Below are positions 7,095-13,001 of a stretch of 13,001 nucleotides of DNA, in pieces. The stretch comes from Dokdonella_A sp036518555 (GTDB lineage Bacteria; Pseudomonadota; Gammaproteobacteria; Xanthomonadales; Rhodanobacteraceae): the NCBI RefSeq assembly GCF_036518555.1, contig NZ_DATDMY010000030.1, positions 1-13,001 on the forward strand, given 5' to 3'. The first letter of the stretch is position 1. Every line of letters begins with the position of its first letter. Made by a program: the position numbers and the translations under genes. The notes beneath the pieces were generated by a model. That model searched no databases, was not told the origin of the DNA, and worked only from the letters and a program-made list of their open reading frames with translations.

Positions 7095-7112
7095 GACGGC
7101 TCCCGGGTGCCG

Positions 7113-7670
7113 CTATCCGCGCTTGCGCCGTTCGTGCTGCCACAGCACTTCGCCGTGACCGGACGCGCGCGCGAGCACGCGCGCGACGACGAACAGCAGG
7201 TCGGAGAGGCGGTTGAGATAACGCAACGCTTCGGCGCGAACGGCGTCGTGGCGGGCGAGCGTGACGGCCTCGCGCTCGGCGCGACGGCAGATCGTGCGCG
7301 CGAGATGGCAGTGCGCCGCGGCGCCGCCGCCGCCGGGCAGGATGAAGTCCTTGAGCGGCGGCAGGCCTTCGTTGAACGCGTCGAGCACCTGCTCGAGGCG
7401 CTCGACGTCCGCCGCATGCACCATCGCCATGCCGGGGATGCACAGCTCGCCGCCGAGATCGAACAGGTCGTGCTGCACCTGGGTCAGCACCTCGCGCACG
7501 CGCTCGGGAATCTCGCCCGCGAGCACGATGCCGATCGCACTGTTGAGCTCGTCGACGGTGCCGTAGGCCGAGACGCGCGCCGAGTCCTTGCCGACGCGCG
7601 TACCGTCGCCGAGGCCGGTCGTTCCGTCGTCCCCGGTACGCGTGTAGATCTTCGACAGTCGGTTGCCCAC
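7113..7670 (-). CDS. pduO: PduO-type ATP:cob(I)alamin adenosyltransferase
   Basis: Encodes 185 residues. The enzyme transfers the adenosyl group of ATP to cob(I)alamin (or cob(I)yrinic acid diamide), producing the adenosylcobalamin cofactor in the cytosol. Family motifs are all present. They are the N-terminal ATP-binding segment KIYTRTGDDGTTGLGDG (7-23), RVSAYGTVDELNSAIG (32-47), FILPGGGGAAAHCHLAR (109-125), RRAERE (129-134) and RYLNRLSDLLFVVAR (150-164). The N-terminus (V)GNRLSKIYTRTGD is the usual one for this family in related bacteria, so GTG 7670 is chosen although the frame stays open far upstream. It begins 29 bp after the BtuM-like gene, which suggests that uptake and activation of B12 are encoded together. 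Such genes are annotated as cobO/cobA-like, yvqK or pduO in different genomes. Confidence 0.93.
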   Translation of the reverse strand: MGNRLSKIYTRTGDDGTTGLGDGTRVGKDSARVSAYGTVDELNSAIGIVLAGEIPERVREVLTQVQHDLFDLGGELCIPGMAMVHAADVERLEQVLDAFNEGLPPLKDFILPGGGGAAAHCHLARTICRRAEREAVTLARHDAVRAEALRYLNRLSDLLFVVARVLARASGHGEVLWQHERRKRG

Positions 7671-7699
7671 GGCTGCGGACGTCCCGTCGCGCGGCCGGC

Positions 7700-8350
7700 T
7701 CAGCGCTGCGACTGCGGCGAGCGCTGCGCGGCGCCGCCGAGCGCATGCACCGCGAGCGTGGTCGCGACGTGCAGCGCGGCCCCGATGCCGACGTAGACGA
7801 GCGTCGTCTGCATGAAAGGCAGGTACCAGTCGCCGAGGTTCGCGATCCAGCCCGCGAAGCTGCGCGCGGGCACGCTCGGGCTGATCCAGTAGAAGCTGCC
7901 GTTCGAGATGAGGTAACACAGGCTCGCCGCGACCATCACGCTAGCGACGAGCAGCGCGCCTTCGCGCAGGTGCAGGCCGCGGTAGCGCGCGCGCAGCCAG
8001 GCGCCGCCGAACCACAACGCCGCATAGCTCGGCACGAGGAACCAGTACGCCGGCGACACGCAGTAATGACTCCAGAAGTCGAGTCCCTGCGCGCTGATGA
8101 CCGCGTAGTCGACGAGGACCGCGAGTGCCATCAGCAACGGGAACGCCCAGCGGAACGCGCCGCCCGCGAGCGTGACCGGCTGCCGCGGCGCAGCCGCGGA
8201 CAGGTAGAAGCCGGCGAGGTAGAACACGGCCCATGAGGCGTCCGGCAGCGCGCCGAAGTGATGGCTGCGCGTGGCGACCATGACGAGGCCGAGCAGCAGG
8301 AACAGGCCGAGGCGCAGGTCTTTGCTGAGGGAAGACGAAGGTGCGGTCAT
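7700..8350 (-). CDS. btuM: BtuM-like vitamin B12 membrane transporter (solitary S-component type)
   Basis: Encodes 216 residues with about six hydrophobic segments (about 13-27, 38-54, 68-87, 100-118, 132-148 and 176-204). The segments DFWSHYCVSPAYWFLVPSYA (91-110), NGSFYW (150-155) and DWYLPF (174-179) resemble BtuM, a family of ECF-type substrate-binding membrane proteins found without ECF ATPase genes in many Gram-negative bacteria and shown to bind cobalamin. A conserved Cys in BtuM coordinates the cobalt ion; C97 in HYCVSP is the natural candidate here. The adjacent adenosyltransferase gene supports a B12 role. ATG 8350 is chosen over an in-frame start at 8398 because it has GGAA upstream and lies just downstream of a plausible -10. 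No ECF ATPase or T component is present in the window. Assigned from remembered motif similarity plus context, not an alignment. Confidence 0.7.
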   Translation of the reverse strand: MTAPSSSLSKDLRLGLFLLLGLVMVATRSHHFGALPDASWAVFYLAGFYLSAAAPRQPVTLAGGAFRWAFPLLMALAVLVDYAVISAQGLDFWSHYCVSPAYWFLVPSYAALWFGGAWLRARYRGLHLREGALLVASVMVAASLCYLISNGSFYWISPSVPARSFAGWIANLGDWYLPFMQTTLVYVGIGAALHVATTLAVHALGGAAQRSPQSQR

Positions 8351-8379
8351 GATTCCGGAACCCTGGGAACAGGCCGGCG

Positions 8380-8385
8380 AGTTTA
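8380..8385 (-). promoter_or_regulatory. Possible -10 element for the BtuM-led operon
   Basis: On the - strand, TAAACT stands about 30 bp upstream of ATG 8350, in otherwise extremely GC-rich DNA. A transcript starting about 7 bases downstream would have a 5' leader of roughly 20 nt containing the GGAA ribosome-binding site. No good TTGACA-like -35 is seen 17 bp upstream. This would be the promoter of the eight-gene run down to pdxA. Confidence 0.35.
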
Positions 8386-8438
8386 GCCCAACGCGCACGG
8401 GCGCGCCGAGTGCGTGCGGGCCCGCCCGCGCGGCAGGT

Positions 8439-8444
8439 TATGAT
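8439..8444 (+). promoter_or_regulatory. Possible -10 element for ubiH, implying a leaderless mRNA
   Basis: TATGAT lies exactly six bases before the GTG start at 8451, so transcription would be expected to begin at or next to the start codon. No Shine-Dalgarno is at a usable distance; the nearest AGG is 8435-8437, 13 bases away. Together these suggest a leaderless transcript. No recognisable -35 is present. Confidence 0.4.
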
Positions 8445-8450
8445 CGCGGG

Positions 8451-9662
8451 GTGAACAGCGACCTCGACGTCCTCATCGTCGGCGGCGGCCTCGTCGGCGC
8501 CAGCCTCGCCATCGCGCTCGACGGTGCCGGGCTCGCCGTGGCGCTCGCCGAGGCCGTGCCGCCGCGCGTCGAGCTGCAACCGAGCTACGACGAACGCAAC
8601 CTCGCGCTCGCCCAGGCGAGCGTCAACGCGCTGCACGCGCTCGGCGTGTTCGATGCCGCCACGCCGCTCGCGCCGCTGCGGCGCATCCATGTGAGCCGTC
8701 GCGGCGATTTCGGCGCGGTGCGCCTCGATGCGGCGGAACTCGGCCTGCGCGCTTTCGGCGCGGTGCTGCCCGCACGCGAACTCGGCAACGCACTGCTGCG
8801 CCGGCTGGATGGCTGCCGCACGCTGCGGCGCATCGCGCCGGCGCAGGCGGTCGCGCTCGAACCCCGCGACGACGCCGTCGAGGCGAGCCTGCGCGACGGC
8901 GAATCGACGCGCCGCGTGCGTGCGCGCCTCCTCGTCGGCGCCGACGGCAGCGAGTCGTTCGTGCGCAGCGCGCTCGGCATCGGCGTGCAGCGGCACGACT
9001 ACGCGCAGTCCGCGTTCGTGACGACACTGACGACGGAACGGCCGCTCGACGGACTCGCCTACGAGCGCTTCACGGATGCGGGGCCGGTCGCGCTGCTGCC
9101 GCTCGGCGAACGCCGCGCCGGGCTCGTGTTGAGCGTGCCGACCGCCGACGCCGCGCGCGTCGGCGCGCTCGACGACGATGCGTTCGTCGCGTTGGTGCAC
9201 GACCGCTTCGGCTGGCGCGCGGGGCGCTTCTCGCGCCCCGGTCGGCGCAAGCCGTATCCGCTCGCGCGTGCACTCGCCGAGCGCACGACCGCCGCGCGCA
9301 GCGTGCTCGTCGGCAACGCGGCGCAAACCGTTCATCCGCTCGGCGCGCAGGGGTTCAATCTCGGCCTGCGCGATGCGCTCACGCTCGCCGAACTGCTGCG
9401 CGAAGCGGCGTCGAGCGGCGCCGATCCCGGCGACGCCGGATTGCTCGCGCGCTACGTCGAGCGACGCGCAGGCGACCGCGCGGCGACGACCGCGTTCAGC
9501 GACGATCTCGTGCGCCTCATGGGCAACGACGTCCTGCCGCTGCGCGTGCTGCGCTCGCTCGGCTTCCACGCGCTCGAGCGCAGCCGCACGCTCAAGCGCG
9601 GTTTCGCGCTGCGTGGCATGGGCTTTCGCGGCGACGCGTCCGCGCTGGCGCTGCAGCCGTGA
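8451..9662 (+). CDS. ubiH: UbiH-type FAD-dependent ubiquinone ring hydroxylase
   Basis: Encodes 403 residues. UbiH hydroxylates the 2-polyprenyl-6-methoxyphenol ring (C1) in ubiquinone biosynthesis, using FAD, NAD(P)H and O2; E. coli UbiH works in a soluble Ubi complex. An N-terminal Rossmann motif, IVGGGLVGASLA (9-20), binds FAD. GADGSESFVR (163-172) is the DG motif. GNAAQTVHPLGAQG (288-301) followed by FNLGLRDA is the ribityl-binding motif typical of UbiH. TTERPLDGLAYERF and LPLGERRAGLVLS in the middle are also usual for this group. The frame is open upstream, but GTG 8451 fits the family N-terminus ((V)NSDLDVLIVGGG). The stop overlaps the start of the next hydroxylase gene. It is transcribed divergently from the BtuM-led operon. 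Confidence 0.93.
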   Translation: MNSDLDVLIVGGGLVGASLAIALDGAGLAVALAEAVPPRVELQPSYDERNLALAQASVNALHALGVFDAATPLAPLRRIHVSRRGDFGAVRLDAAELGLRAFGAVLPARELGNALLRRLDGCRTLRRIAPAQAVALEPRDDAVEASLRDGESTRRVRARLLVGADGSESFVRSALGIGVQRHDYAQSAFVTTLTTERPLDGLAYERFTDAGPVALLPLGERRAGLVLSVPTADAARVGALDDDAFVALVHDRFGWRAGRFSRPGRRKPYPLARALAERTTAARSVLVGNAAQTVHPLGAQGFNLGLRDALTLAELLREAASSGADPGDAGLLARYVERRAGDRAATTAFSDDLVRLMGNDVLPLRVLRSLGFHALERSRTLKRGFALRGMGFRGDASALALQP

Positions 9663-10852
9663 GCCGGCGCGGCGAGCTCGACGTCATCGTCGTCGGCGCC
9701 GGAGCGGTCGGCGGTGCGCTCGCGCTCGCGCTCGCGCGCGACGGCTTCGAGGTCGCGCTGGTCGAGGCGCGCGAGCCGAAACCGTGGCGCGTCGACGACG
9801 AAGTCGACCTGCGCGTCGTCGCGCTCGCGCCCGACGCACGCGCACTGCTCGACGACCTCGGTGTCTGGGCGTCGATCGCGGCGGCGCGCATCGGCCCTTA
9901 CCGGCACATGCACGTGTGGGACGCGCTCGCGCCGGGCGAGCTTCATTTCGACGCGGCCGAGCACGGCGAGGCCGCGCTCGGCTGGATCGTCGAGAACAAG
10001 CTCGTCCAATCCATGTTGTGGCGGGCGCTGCACGGAGACCGCCTTGGTGGGGTGCGGATGCACTGTCCCGGCGAAGTCGCGGACATCGAGGACGGCGACC
10101 GGGGCGTCACCGCAGTGCTCACCGACGGCACGCGCCTGCGCGCGCGCGTGCTCGTCGCGGCCGAGGGCGCGGAGTCGTCCGTGCGCACGCGCCTCGGCAT
10201 ACCCTTCGAAGGCCACGACTACGCACAGCGCGCGGTCGTCGCCCACGTCGCGACCGAACGGCCGCATGCAGGCACCGCATGGCAGCGCTTCCAGCCGGGC
10301 GGTCCGCTCGCGTTCCTGCCGCTCGCCGACGGCCGCTGCTCGATCGTCTGGTCGCTGCCCGAGACCGAAGCCGCGCGCGTGCTCGCGCTCGACGACGACG
10401 CGTTCCGCGCCGAACTCGGCTGCGCCTTCGACTTCCGCCTCGGCGCGATCACGGGCTCGACCTCGCGCGCCGCGTTCCCGCTGCGCCTGCGCCTCGCCAC
10501 GCGCTATGTCGCCGGCCGTTGCGTGCTCGCCGGCGACGCCGCGCACGTCGTGCACCCGCTCGCGGGGCAAGGCATGAACCTCGGCCTGCGCGACGTCGCC
10601 TGCCTGCGCCGCGTGCTGCGTGACGCACGCGGACGCGGCAGCGACCTCGGCGTCGCCCATGTGCTGCGTCGCTACGAACGCGAACGGCGAAGCGACAACA
10701 CGCTCGCCGCGCGCGGCTTCGACGCGATCGAGCGCGTGTACGGTTCCGCGAGCGAGCCGGTCGCCGCGTTGCGCGGCGCGGCGCTCGAGTGCGCGGGTCG
10801 CCTTGCGCCGCTGCGCGGCATGCTCGCGGACATCGCAGCCGGTCGCCGCTGA
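9659..10852 (+). CDS. ubiI: UbiI/UbiF-type FAD-dependent ubiquinone hydroxylase
   Basis: Encodes 397 residues of the same UbiH/UbiF/VisC monooxygenase family. It probably hydroxylates another ring position (C5 if UbiI, C6 if UbiF). Seen are VVGAGAVGGALALALA (11-26, FAD-binding GxGxxG), DLRVVALAPDARALLDDLGVW (50-70, shown over its length), MHVWDA, LGWIVENKLV (107-116) and AGDAAHVVHPLAGQGMNLGL (291-310). The usual DG motif reads AAEGAESSVR (167-176), with Glu where Asp is normal. GTG 9659 overlaps the ubiH stop (GTGA), so the two are translationally coupled; tandem ubiH-ubiI/visC pairs are common in gammaproteobacteria. UbiI is the best guess from this pairing, and sequence alone does not separate it firmly from UbiF. 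The gene ends only 19 bp from the convergent small membrane protein gene. Confidence 0.85.
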   Translation: MSRRGELDVIVVGAGAVGGALALALARDGFEVALVEAREPKPWRVDDEVDLRVVALAPDARALLDDLGVWASIAAARIGPYRHMHVWDALAPGELHFDAAEHGEAALGWIVENKLVQSMLWRALHGDRLGGVRMHCPGEVADIEDGDRGVTAVLTDGTRLRARVLVAAEGAESSVRTRLGIPFEGHDYAQRAVVAHVATERPHAGTAWQRFQPGGPLAFLPLADGRCSIVWSLPETEAARVLALDDDAFRAELGCAFDFRLGAITGSTSRAAFPLRLRLATRYVAGRCVLAGDAAHVVHPLAGQGMNLGLRDVACLRRVLRDARGRGSDLGVAHVLRRYERERRSDNTLAARGFDAIERVYGSASEPVAALRGAALECAGRLAPLRGMLADIAAGRR

Positions 10853-10853
10853 G

Positions 10854-10865
10854 CGCGGCGCCGCG
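10854..10865. other. 12-bp perfect palindrome in a convergent intergenic gap
   Basis: The 19-bp gap between the two converging stop codons contains CGCGGCGCCGCG, a perfect palindrome. It could form a very short GC hairpin in either transcript but has no T tract on either side. The gap is too small for a standard terminator, so the transcripts probably overlap at their 3' ends. A palindrome of this kind is not surprising at this base composition. Confidence 0.2.
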
Positions 10866-10871
10866 GCTGCA

Positions 10872-11225
10872 TCAGAGCATCGCGAACGTGATGACCGCGC
10901 AGGCGACGGTCATGAGCAGCAGGCCGACGAGGAAGATCGCGTCGGCCGCCTGTTCGATGCGGTGCATGCGGCGCGCGCTGCGCGCGCGCAGCGCCCAGTA
11001 GGACAGCACGCACGAGACCATGAACAGCGTCGCGTCGCCGGCGAGCAGGTCGTCGGCGATCGTGCCGACCTTGGTCGTGGTGACGACGATGCGGATGAGG
11101 CCGATCACCGTGAGGCAGACGCCGACGAGCGCGGCCGACGCGGTGAAGATGTGGATGCACAGGTCCGCCTCGAGGGTGCGATCGGAGTCGTGCGGCAAAG
11201 CGCGTCGTGTGTGGAGGGGCGGCAT
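10872..11225 (-). CDS. Small inner-membrane protein of unknown function (117 aa)
   Basis: I do not recognise a named family. A hydrophilic N-terminus (about 1-22) is followed by three hydrophobic segments: FTASAALVGVCLTVIGLIRI (27-46), a second around 65-79 ending LSYWALR, and AIFLVGLLLMTVACAVITFA (96-115). A short basic stretch, RARSARRMHR (80-89), between segments two and three would be cytoplasmic by the positive-inside rule. Start ATG 11225 has no purine-rich ribosome-binding site. A TTG nine codons downstream is an alternative start. It is the last gene of the tamB-side cluster, 32 bp after the methyltransferase stop, and converges on the ubiI-like gene. Confidence 0.75.
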   Translation of the reverse strand: MPPLHTRRALPHDSDRTLEADLCIHIFTASAALVGVCLTVIGLIRIVVTTTKVGTIADDLLAGDATLFMVSCVLSYWALRARSARRMHRIEQAADAIFLVGLLLMTVACAVITFAML

Positions 11226-11257
11226 GGGGCGTCTGACCCGGCCTCGATGCGTCGAGT

Positions 11258-11953
11258 TCAGCGCGGACCGGCCGCGTCGCGCAGCGACGTGCGCAGCAGC
11301 AGGGACAGCGGCCGGCGCGTGGCCGGGTCGAGCGGCTCGTCGATCGCGTCGACGACGAAGCCGGCCGCATCCAGGCCCGAGCACCAGCCCGACAGCGTGC
11401 GGAAATACCATGGCATCGGCTCGGCGAAGCCCTCGAGGCCGCCGAATTCCTCCAGCCGCCAGCCGTCCTCGTAGGGCCCTGTGACGTCGAGCGGGTGCAG
11501 CGTCTGCACGAACAGCCGTCCGCGCGGCGGCAGGCACGCGCGCGCTGCGGCGAGCGGCGTCGCGAGGTCGGCGTCGAGCAGGGCGAAGTTGCACGCGACC
11601 GCATCGAACACGCCCAAGGCGCCGGGGTTCGCGACCAGGCCCGCGTAGCTCGCGCAGGCGTAGCGCGCGCCACCGAGCCCGCGCGCCGCCTCGACGAGCG
11701 CGGCGCTGCCGTCGACGCCGACGACGTCGCATCCGCGTGCCGCAAGTGCGCGCGCGAGCCAGCCCTCGCCGCAGCCGAGGTCGAGGATGCGCCGGGCGCC
11801 GCTCGCGAGCAGCGCGTCGACGATCGCGGCGTCGGTGCCGGCGCGACGGCTCGCGATGCGGCGCTCGCGCACCGCGCGTGTCCAGGGCTGCGCATTCGAC
11901 TGCCAGCTGCGCTGCAGGCGCGCGGTCGCGTCCTCGTCGGTCGGTGCCGTCAT
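11258..11953 (-). CDS. Class I SAM-dependent methyltransferase, unknown substrate
   Basis: Encodes 231 residues. The Rossmann-type methyltransferase core is plain. RRILDLGCGEGWLARALA (54-71) is motif I, CDVVGVDGS (75-83) carries the acidic residue D81 that contacts the SAM ribose, and GVFDAVACNFALLD (114-127) is the motif IV region. GRLFVQTLHP (145-154) is followed by a C-terminal substrate-binding part with 'PWYFRTLSGWCSGLDAAGF' (181-199). The layout matches small-molecule methyltransferases of the UbiE/Methyltransf_11 kind, but no specific target can be named. ATG 11953 overlaps the stop of the upstream membrane protein gene (ATGA), so the two are coupled. Longer versions of the frame exist upstream but run out of frame through the neighbour and are not supported. 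Confidence 0.88.
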   Translation of the reverse strand: MTAPTDEDATARLQRSWQSNAQPWTRAVRERRIASRRAGTDAAIVDALLASGARRILDLGCGEGWLARALAARGCDVVGVDGSAALVEAARGLGGARYACASYAGLVANPGALGVFDAVACNFALLDADLATPLAAARACLPPRGRLFVQTLHPLDVTGPYEDGWRLEEFGGLEGFAEPMPWYFRTLSGWCSGLDAAGFVVDAIDEPLDPATRRPLSLLLRTSLRDAAGPR

Positions 11954-12621
11954 CGTGTCCACGCGTCGTTGCGCTGCGCGAACACGTCGCCGATCGAATG
12001 CGCCAGCGGCCGGTAGTGCTGCGCGGCGAACGCGAATGCGACGAGGACGATCGCGGTGACGAGGAATGGGCCGATCGTGTGGCGCAGGGCCGTGTCGAGC
12101 CAGTGCCGCTGGTCGAGCTTGCGCAGGCGACGGTACAAGGTCGCCGACAGCGCACCGTCGACGAGCAACTCGGCGAACAGGGTCGGCGCCGACACGACGA
12201 CCCAGAGCAAGGCGCACGCGATCGCGAGCGCCGCGATCGCGAGCAGCACGAGCGGCAGCGCCTCGTCGGCGCCGCCGAGGCCGTCGAGCAAGCCTGCATC
12301 GTGCGCGGAGGATGGTCCGGCATCGATGCGGCCGCCGCCGGAACCGGTCGAACAAGGCCGCGTCGGGTCGCCGGGGATATCGACAGTGGGATCGACGTGT
12401 TCGACGAACAGGCGCACGAGCAGCAGGAAGATCGCGTAGGCGATGCCCAGCGCGAGCAGGTAGCGCAGCGGCATCGAAACGAGCCCCGCGCGCAGCATCA
12501 GCCACGAGGCGAGCAGGCCGCAGCCGCCGGTGAGCAGCACGAGCAGGAGCATGCGCGCGCGAGGAAAGCCGAAGCGCAGCAGGCGCTCGCGGATGCGCGC
12601 GACCTCGTCCTCGCGGCGCAT
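11950..12621 (-). CDS. Four-TM membrane protein of unknown function (223 aa)
   Basis: No function recognised. A charged N-terminus (MRREDEVARIRERLLRFGFP) precedes hydrophobic segments at about 23-44 and 52-73. A flexible hydrophilic linker rich in Gly, Ser and Asp follows (about 77-120, including CSTGSGGGRIDAGPSS), then hydrophobic segments at about 121-146 and 184-201. The stretch after the third segment (AELLVDGALSATLYRRLRKL, 150-169, then DQRHWLDTALRHT) looks conserved in style, amphipathic and basic. The protein would sit in the inner membrane. ATG 12621 lies 2 bp after the tamB stop, and the gene's own stop overlaps the methyltransferase start, so the cluster is translated as one block. 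Its placement behind tamB may or may not mean a part in envelope assembly. Confidence 0.82.
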   Translation of the reverse strand: MRREDEVARIRERLLRFGFPRARMLLLVLLTGGCGLLASWLMLRAGLVSMPLRYLLALGIAYAIFLLLVRLFVEHVDPTVDIPGDPTRPCSTGSGGGRIDAGPSSAHDAGLLDGLGGADEALPLVLLAIAALAIACALLWVVVSAPTLFAELLVDGALSATLYRRLRKLDQRHWLDTALRHTIGPFLVTAIVLVAFAFAAQHYRPLAHSIGDVFAQRNDAWTR

Positions 12622-12623
12622 GC

Positions 12624-13001
12624 TCAGCGCTCCCAGCGGTAGTTGATGCCGGCGCGGTTGCCGCTCGTCGCGTTCTGCGCCTCGAAGTTCCAGCGCTTGT
12701 TGAAGATGTACTTGAGGCTGACGACTTCGCCCGGCGTGAACAGCCCGACGCCGTAACTGAGGTAGAGCTTCGGCGACAGGTACTTGCCGACCGTGAACGC
12801 GGCGCCGCCGACCGCGGCGTTGTCGGACACGCCGGCTTCGACGCCCATGCGCGCGCCGATGCCTTTCGCGAGCAGGTCGCCGGTCGCGCTGCCGAGCGCG
12901 CGCGCGGCGGTGCCGAGCATGTCGCCTTCGCCGCTCTTGAGGCCCGACAGCGGCTTGCCGGTGATGAGGTAGGACAGCGCCTCGGACTGTTCCATCGCGG
13001 G
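12624..13001 (-). CDS. tamB: Translocation and assembly module protein TamB, C-terminal end (5' part outside window)
   Basis: Partial: the last 125 residues of the gene, open to the right edge. The sequence is the DUF490/TamB C-terminal domain. 'SEALSYLITGKPLSGLKSGE' is followed by an Ala/Gly-rich helix, 'GARMGVEAGVS', 'FTVGKYLSPKLYLSYGVGLF' and the ending 'NYRWER'. TamB is a very long, inner-membrane-anchored periplasmic protein of the AsmA-like family. It spans the periplasm, works with the outer-membrane protein TamA, and is implicated in outer-membrane protein assembly and phospholipid transport. The ATG at 12995 is internal, because the family motif continues left of it. tamA would normally lie upstream, outside the window. 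Three short genes of unknown or loosely known function follow directly. Confidence 0.92.
   Translation of the reverse strand, partial: PAMEQSEALSYLITGKPLSGLKSGEGDMLGTAARALGSATGDLLAKGIGARMGVEAGVSDNAAVGGAAFTVGKYLSPKLYLSYGVGLFTPGEVVSLKYIFNKRWNFEAQNATSGNRAGINYRWER

Noticed and set aside
8351..8450. Cobalamin riboswitch upstream of the BtuM-like gene
   Set aside because: Only about 100 bp separate the divergent genes, too short for the roughly 200-nt element, and no B12-box-like sequence is visible.
10854..10865. GC palindrome as a bidirectional terminator
   Set aside because: The stem would be only about four base pairs with no T tract, and such palindromes are expected by chance at this GC content.
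10872..12323. Long - strand frame joining the 117-aa membrane protein to upstream sequence
   Set aside because: The upstream part is a shadow of the methyltransferase and four-TM genes read in another frame. The protein-like sequence begins only at about 11225.

Overview
The window is very GC-rich chromosomal DNA. Codon third positions are almost all G or C, and antisense frames stay open for long distances. The gene content (LptD/SurA/PdxA, TamB, two adjacent ubiquinone flavin hydroxylases, a PduO-type adenosyltransferase) points to a Gram-negative gammaproteobacterium, most likely Xanthomonadales (Lysobacter/Rhodanobacter/Dokdonella-like). The family assignment is inference from gene style and order. 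I see no tRNA, rRNA, CRISPR array, insertion sequence or prophage gene. No stretch longer than 300 bases lacks a gene.

Layout. (1) Bases 2-427, + strand: the 3' end of a LysR-type regulator. (2) Bases 428-622: a 195-bp, comparatively AT-rich gap between two converging genes. It is filled by a nested inverted-repeat element built from 9-bp tandem units and is the most unusual structure in the window. (3) Bases 8350 down to 623, - strand: a compact eight-gene run. In transcription order it holds a BtuM-like membrane protein, PduO-type cobalamin adenosyltransferase, a possible 63-aa protein, a 161-aa uncharacterised protein, a class II HDAC-like deacylase, LptD, SurA and PdxA. (4) Bases 8351-8450: a roughly 100-bp divergent promoter region. 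(5) Bases 8451-10852, + strand: two overlapping FAD monooxygenases, UbiH and a UbiI/UbiF-type enzyme. (6) Bases 13001 down to 10872, - strand: the C-terminal end of TamB followed by three tightly packed genes, namely a four-TM protein, a SAM methyltransferase and a small three-TM protein.

How the genes fit together. LptD is the outer-membrane LPS translocon barrel. SurA is the periplasmic chaperone that helps fold outer-membrane barrels, LptD included. TamB supports envelope biogenesis, so much of the window serves the outer membrane. PdxA makes a pyridoxal 5'-phosphate precursor, and lptD-surA-pdxA is the classic gammaproteobacterial order. Here it is not followed by rsmA(ksgA)-apaG-apaH; the repeat element and a convergent LysR gene sit there instead. 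BtuM plus the adenosyltransferase form a small B12 uptake/activation pair. UbiH and its partner hydroxylate the ubiquinone ring.

Most genes are ordinary housekeeping genes. The points that merit a second look are the nested repeat element, the B12 pair, the alternative SurA start, a probable leaderless ubiH promoter, and the uncharacterised genes downstream of tamB.
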